From Candidatus Glassiibacteriota bacterium (GTDB lineage: Bacteria > Gemmatimonadota > Glassbacteria > GWA2-58-10): a DNA stretch of 8,124 bases. Below are positions 6,698-8,124 of the stretch, in pieces; positions within the stretch are counted from its first letter, which is position 1, and each line of letters opens with the position of its first letter. Position numbers and translations under genes: made by a program. The notes below the pieces were generated by a model that ran no database searches, was not told where the DNA came from, and was given only the letters and a program-made list of their open reading frames with translations. The DNA lies in assembly GCA_030604975.1 (NCBI GenBank), contig JAUVUV010000078.1, forward strand, positions 1-8,124. The letters are read 5' to 3'.

Positions 6698-6731
6698 TGC
6701 GGCTGCAGGCCACAGCGCGCACTCTCTTTTT
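6698..6731 (+). terminator. Probable rho-independent terminator after the aminotransferase
   Basis: TGCGGCTG (6698-6705) pairs with CAGC (6713-6716) and CGCA (6718-6721). This gives an 8-bp GC-rich stem with one bulged G and the 7-nt loop CAGGCCA. The spacer CTCTC and then TTTTT (6727-6731) follow. The spacer before the U-run is longer than ideal, so efficiency is uncertain. The position, about 40 nt after the stop, fits. Confidence 0.45.
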
Positions 6732-6760
6732 GAGGAGATTTTACTGACAGTGACGGCTGA

Positions 6761-6791
6761 TAATAAGTTATTAGAGAATAACCGGTAATAA
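6761..6791 (+). promoter_or_regulatory. AATAA-type inverted repeat array in the pta leader
   Basis: TAATAA (6761-6766) and TTATTA (6768-6773) form a 6-bp inverted repeat around a single G. GTTATT (6767-6772) and AATAAC (6777-6782) form a second, overlapping 6-bp inverted repeat with loop AGAG. Another TAATAA follows at 6786-6791. The array ends 9 nt before the pta ribosome binding site. It could be an operator with phased half-sites or a pair of alternative RNA hairpins. AT-rich composition alone could also produce it. Confidence 0.3.
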
Positions 6792-6800
6792 ATTTCAACT

Positions 6801-6805
6801 GGAGG
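6801..6805 (+). promoter_or_regulatory. Ribosome binding site that fixes the TTG start of pta
   Basis: GGAGG stands 9 nt before TTG 6815, and no ATG or GTG in this frame is as well placed. The TTG start also gives a conventional Pta N-terminus. Confidence 0.75.
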
Positions 6806-6814
6806 ACTGAGACA

Positions 6815-7804
6815 TTGTCTGACATCATTTCCAAATTCAAGGATATGGCGCGCAAGGCAAGTCGGACCATAGTATTGCCTGAGTCAACTGAGGAGCGAAT
6901 GCTCAAGGCGACCAGGATCATTCTGGATGAGGGAATCGCCAGGGTAATTCTGCTCGGAGAGGAGAGCGAAATCAACTCCCTGGCCCGGAAAGCGGGAACA
7001 GATTTAAGCGGTGCCGAGATAGTCTCCTTGAGCGGCACGGAACAGGCCGGGCAGCTGGCGGAGAAACTTTACGAACTGAGAAAGCATAAGGGGATGACCC
7101 CCGAACAGGCGGTCGAAACCCTGAAAACTCCGATGTATTACGCGGCGATGATGGTCAAGGAGGGTCTGGCACACGGTTACGTGGCCGGCGCGGAGAGCAC
7201 CACAGGCAATACTCTTAAGCCTGCGTTGCAGATAATCAAGACCAGGCCGGGGATAAACGTGGTGTCGAGCTTCTTTCTGATGGTACACCCGGATAGCAGG
7301 TGGGGGGTGGACGGCTGCCTGGTGTTCGCCGACTGCGCCCTTGTTCCCGACCCGGATGAAAACGAGCTGGCCGAGATAGCAATCACCACCGCGGACTCTT
7401 TCAAGATGATGCTTGAAGAGGAACCCCTGGTAGCCATGCTCAGCTTTTCGACCAAGGGCAGCGCCTCGCACCCGGCTGTGGACAAGGTCGCCAATGCAAC
7501 CAAAATAGTCGCCGGGAAGCGGCCGGACATTAAAATCGACGGCGAGGTTCAGGCAGACGCGGCCCTGATCGAGAAAGTGGGCGCAAGCAAGGCTCCAGGC
7601 TCTCCAGTGGCCGGCAGGGCCAACGTGCTTATCTTTCCGGATCTCAATTCCGGCAATATCGCCTACAAGCTGGTACAGCGGCTCGCCGGCGCAGAGGCGA
7701 TCGGACCCGTTATCCAGGGAATCGCCAAACCGGTGAACGACCTCTCGCGCGGCTGCTCGGTGGAGGACATAGTCAGTGTGGCTGCGATAACCGCGATAAG
7801 CTAA
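6815..7804 (+). CDS. pta: Phosphate acetyltransferase
   Basis: This enzyme interconverts acetyl-CoA plus phosphate with acetyl phosphate plus CoA. It normally works with acetate kinase in acetate formation or assimilation. The 329-residue protein is the short, single-domain form of Pta. Family blocks are seen along its length: TIVLPESTEERMLKA near the N-terminus, GYVAGAESTTGNTLKPALQI, VSSFFLMVHP, VFADCALVPDPDENELAEIA, AMLSFSTKGSA, DGEVQADAAL, KAPGSPVAGRANVLIFPDLN from residue 259, and PVNDLSRGCSVEDIV. Ser311, Arg312 and Asp318 in the last block correspond to the active-site Ser309, Arg310 and Asp316 of the Methanosarcina thermophila enzyme. The start is TTG, supported by GGAGG 9 nt upstream. 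No acetate kinase gene lies within the window. It appears to be transcribed alone, between the terminators at 6698-6731 and 7908-7946. A phosphate butyryltransferase is less likely given the near-complete Pta signature. Confidence 0.95.
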   Translation: MSDIISKFKDMARKASRTIVLPESTEERMLKATRIILDEGIARVILLGEESEINSLARKAGTDLSGAEIVSLSGTEQAGQLAEKLYELRKHKGMTPEQAVETLKTPMYYAAMMVKEGLAHGYVAGAESTTGNTLKPALQIIKTRPGINVVSSFFLMVHPDSRWGVDGCLVFADCALVPDPDENELAEIAITTADSFKMMLEEEPLVAMLSFSTKGSASHPAVDKVANATKIVAGKRPDIKIDGEVQADAALIEKVGASKAPGSPVAGRANVLIFPDLNSGNIAYKLVQRLAGAEAIGPVIQGIAKPVNDLSRGCSVEDIVSVAAITAIS

Positions 7805-7817
7805 GCCTGGAAATCAA

Positions 7818-7844
7818 TGTAGGGGCGGCACACGTGCCGTCCGC
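7818..7844 (+). repeat. REP-like palindromic element, copy 2
   Basis: TGTAGGGGCG heads an inverted repeat in which GGGCGGCAC (7823-7831) pairs with GTGCCGTCC (7834-7842), with one G-T wobble and the 2-nt centre AC. Its head differs by one base from the head of the element at 24-1 on the minus strand. It lies 14 nt after the pta stop. No T-run follows, so it is an unlikely terminator by itself; a REP-like dispersed repeat is the better reading. Confidence 0.55.
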
Positions 7845-7907
7845 AAATGTGCCTTTGTTGTTACTATATCCTGGCAGAGAAATATCCTGCCAATATGAAA
7901 GAAAATT

Positions 7908-7946
7908 AAAAGCCCCATCCGCGAGACTGACGGACAGGGCTTTTTT
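7908..7946. terminator. Bidirectional rho-independent terminator between convergent genes
   Basis: AAAAGCCC (7908-7915) pairs with GGGCTTTT (7937-7944), and TCCG pairs with CGGA inside the stem. The T-run on the plus strand reaches 7946. On the minus strand the A-rich GAAAATTAAAA segment supplies a matching U-run. It sits between pta and the minus-strand gene that ends at 7970 and can serve both. Confidence 0.8.
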
Positions 7947-7969
7947 ATCGCCTGATTTTACTCTCACGG

Positions 7970-8124
7970 TTATTCCATCAAGCTCCTCATCAGTTTTATA
8001 TCCTCGGCCAGCTGCTCCACGCTGTTGTCCTTGTTGAACTCGAAAAACAGCCAGCCGCCATATCTTTCTGTTTCCAGCCGCCGGATGATCTCCTGCCACA
8101 CGTTGCGGAAATCCTCCAGCGGGA
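7970..8124 (-). CDS. C-terminal part of a sugar isomerase/epimerase-like TIM-barrel protein (partial)
   Basis: Reading the minus strand from the window edge, frame offset 2 nt, gives 50 codons ending in TAA at 7972-7970. The peptide includes DFRNVWQEIIRRLETERYGG, then WLFFEFNKD, and ends DIKLMRSLME. The pattern of an amphipathic helix, then (G)YxGWLxFEF, an acidic loop, and a last helix ending in LRxLL is that of the C-terminus of xylose-isomerase-like TIM-barrel (AP endonuclease 2 family) sugar phosphate isomerases/epimerases. The FEF glutamate would be the metal-binding residue of the last strand. The 5' part lies beyond the window, so the substrate and full length are unknown. It converges on pta and shares the terminator at 7908-7946. 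Confidence 0.65.
   Translation of the reverse strand, partial: PLEDFRNVWQEIIRRLETERYGGWLFFEFNKDNSVEQLAEDIKLMRSLME

Noticed and set aside
6744..6773. CTGACA as a -35 box for pta
   Set aside because: At 17-19 nt spacing the available -10 hexamers (GTTATT, TTATTA, TATTAG) are poor matches, so no promoter is called.
7872..7892. TGGCAG / CTGCCA hairpin between the repeat and the terminator
   Set aside because: It is a 6-bp stem with a 9-nt loop and no U-run; the strong terminator directly downstream explains the site, and no separate role can be supported.
1..8124. CRISPR arrays, tRNA or rRNA genes, insertion sequences or phage genes
   Set aside because: I saw no regularly spaced direct repeats, no cloverleaf or rRNA-like stretches, and no transposase or integrase motifs in any frame.

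Overview
The window comes from a Gram-negative bacterium: its first gene encodes an Omp85-family outer-membrane assembly protein. Base composition is moderately GC-rich, intergenic gaps are AT-rich, and TTG and possibly ATT start codons are used. I cannot name the organism. Dispersed TGTAGGGGCG-type palindromes at both ends, and a galactokinase-like enzyme with an unusual signature, would suit an uncultured lineage (for example of the FCB superphylum), but that is a guess.

Layout, left to right. (1) A palindromic REP-like element (1-24) sits just before a TamA-like Omp85 gene (37-1824), whose start codon is ambiguous. (2) After an AT-rich gap with a good sigma70-type promoter (1848-1876) comes a tight three-gene operon with 1-nt gaps: an inositol-monophosphatase-superfamily phosphatase (1941-2885), a left-handed beta-helix protein resembling only the C-terminal domain of GlmU (2887-3570), and a galactokinase-like GHMP kinase of 541 residues (3572-5197). 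(3) The next gap (5198-5451) holds what looks like the 36-codon stump of a phenylacetate-CoA ligase gene, followed by competing hairpins. (4) A class-I PLP aminotransferase of the LysN/2-aminoadipate type (5452-6657) ends in a probable terminator. (5) A phosphate acetyltransferase gene (pta, 6815-7804) has a TTG start and an AT-rich repeat array in its leader. (6) A second REP-like palindrome and a bidirectional terminator separate pta from a convergent gene on the minus strand (7970-8124), of which only the last 50 codons are present. It resembles the C-terminus of a xylose-isomerase-like TIM-barrel sugar isomerase/epimerase.

How the genes work together. The most interesting block is the phosphatase / beta-helix / kinase operon. 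An anomeric sugar kinase, a sugar-nucleotide-enzyme-like hexapeptide protein and a sugar phosphatase produced together suggest a small sugar-phosphate or sugar-nucleotide pathway. The kinase signature reads GMHVDH where classical galactokinases have GEHTDY, so its substrate is probably not plain galactose. The aminotransferase and pta appear to be separate transcription units of central metabolism. The ligase stump suggests the aminotransferase once sat beside an aryl-acid activation gene.
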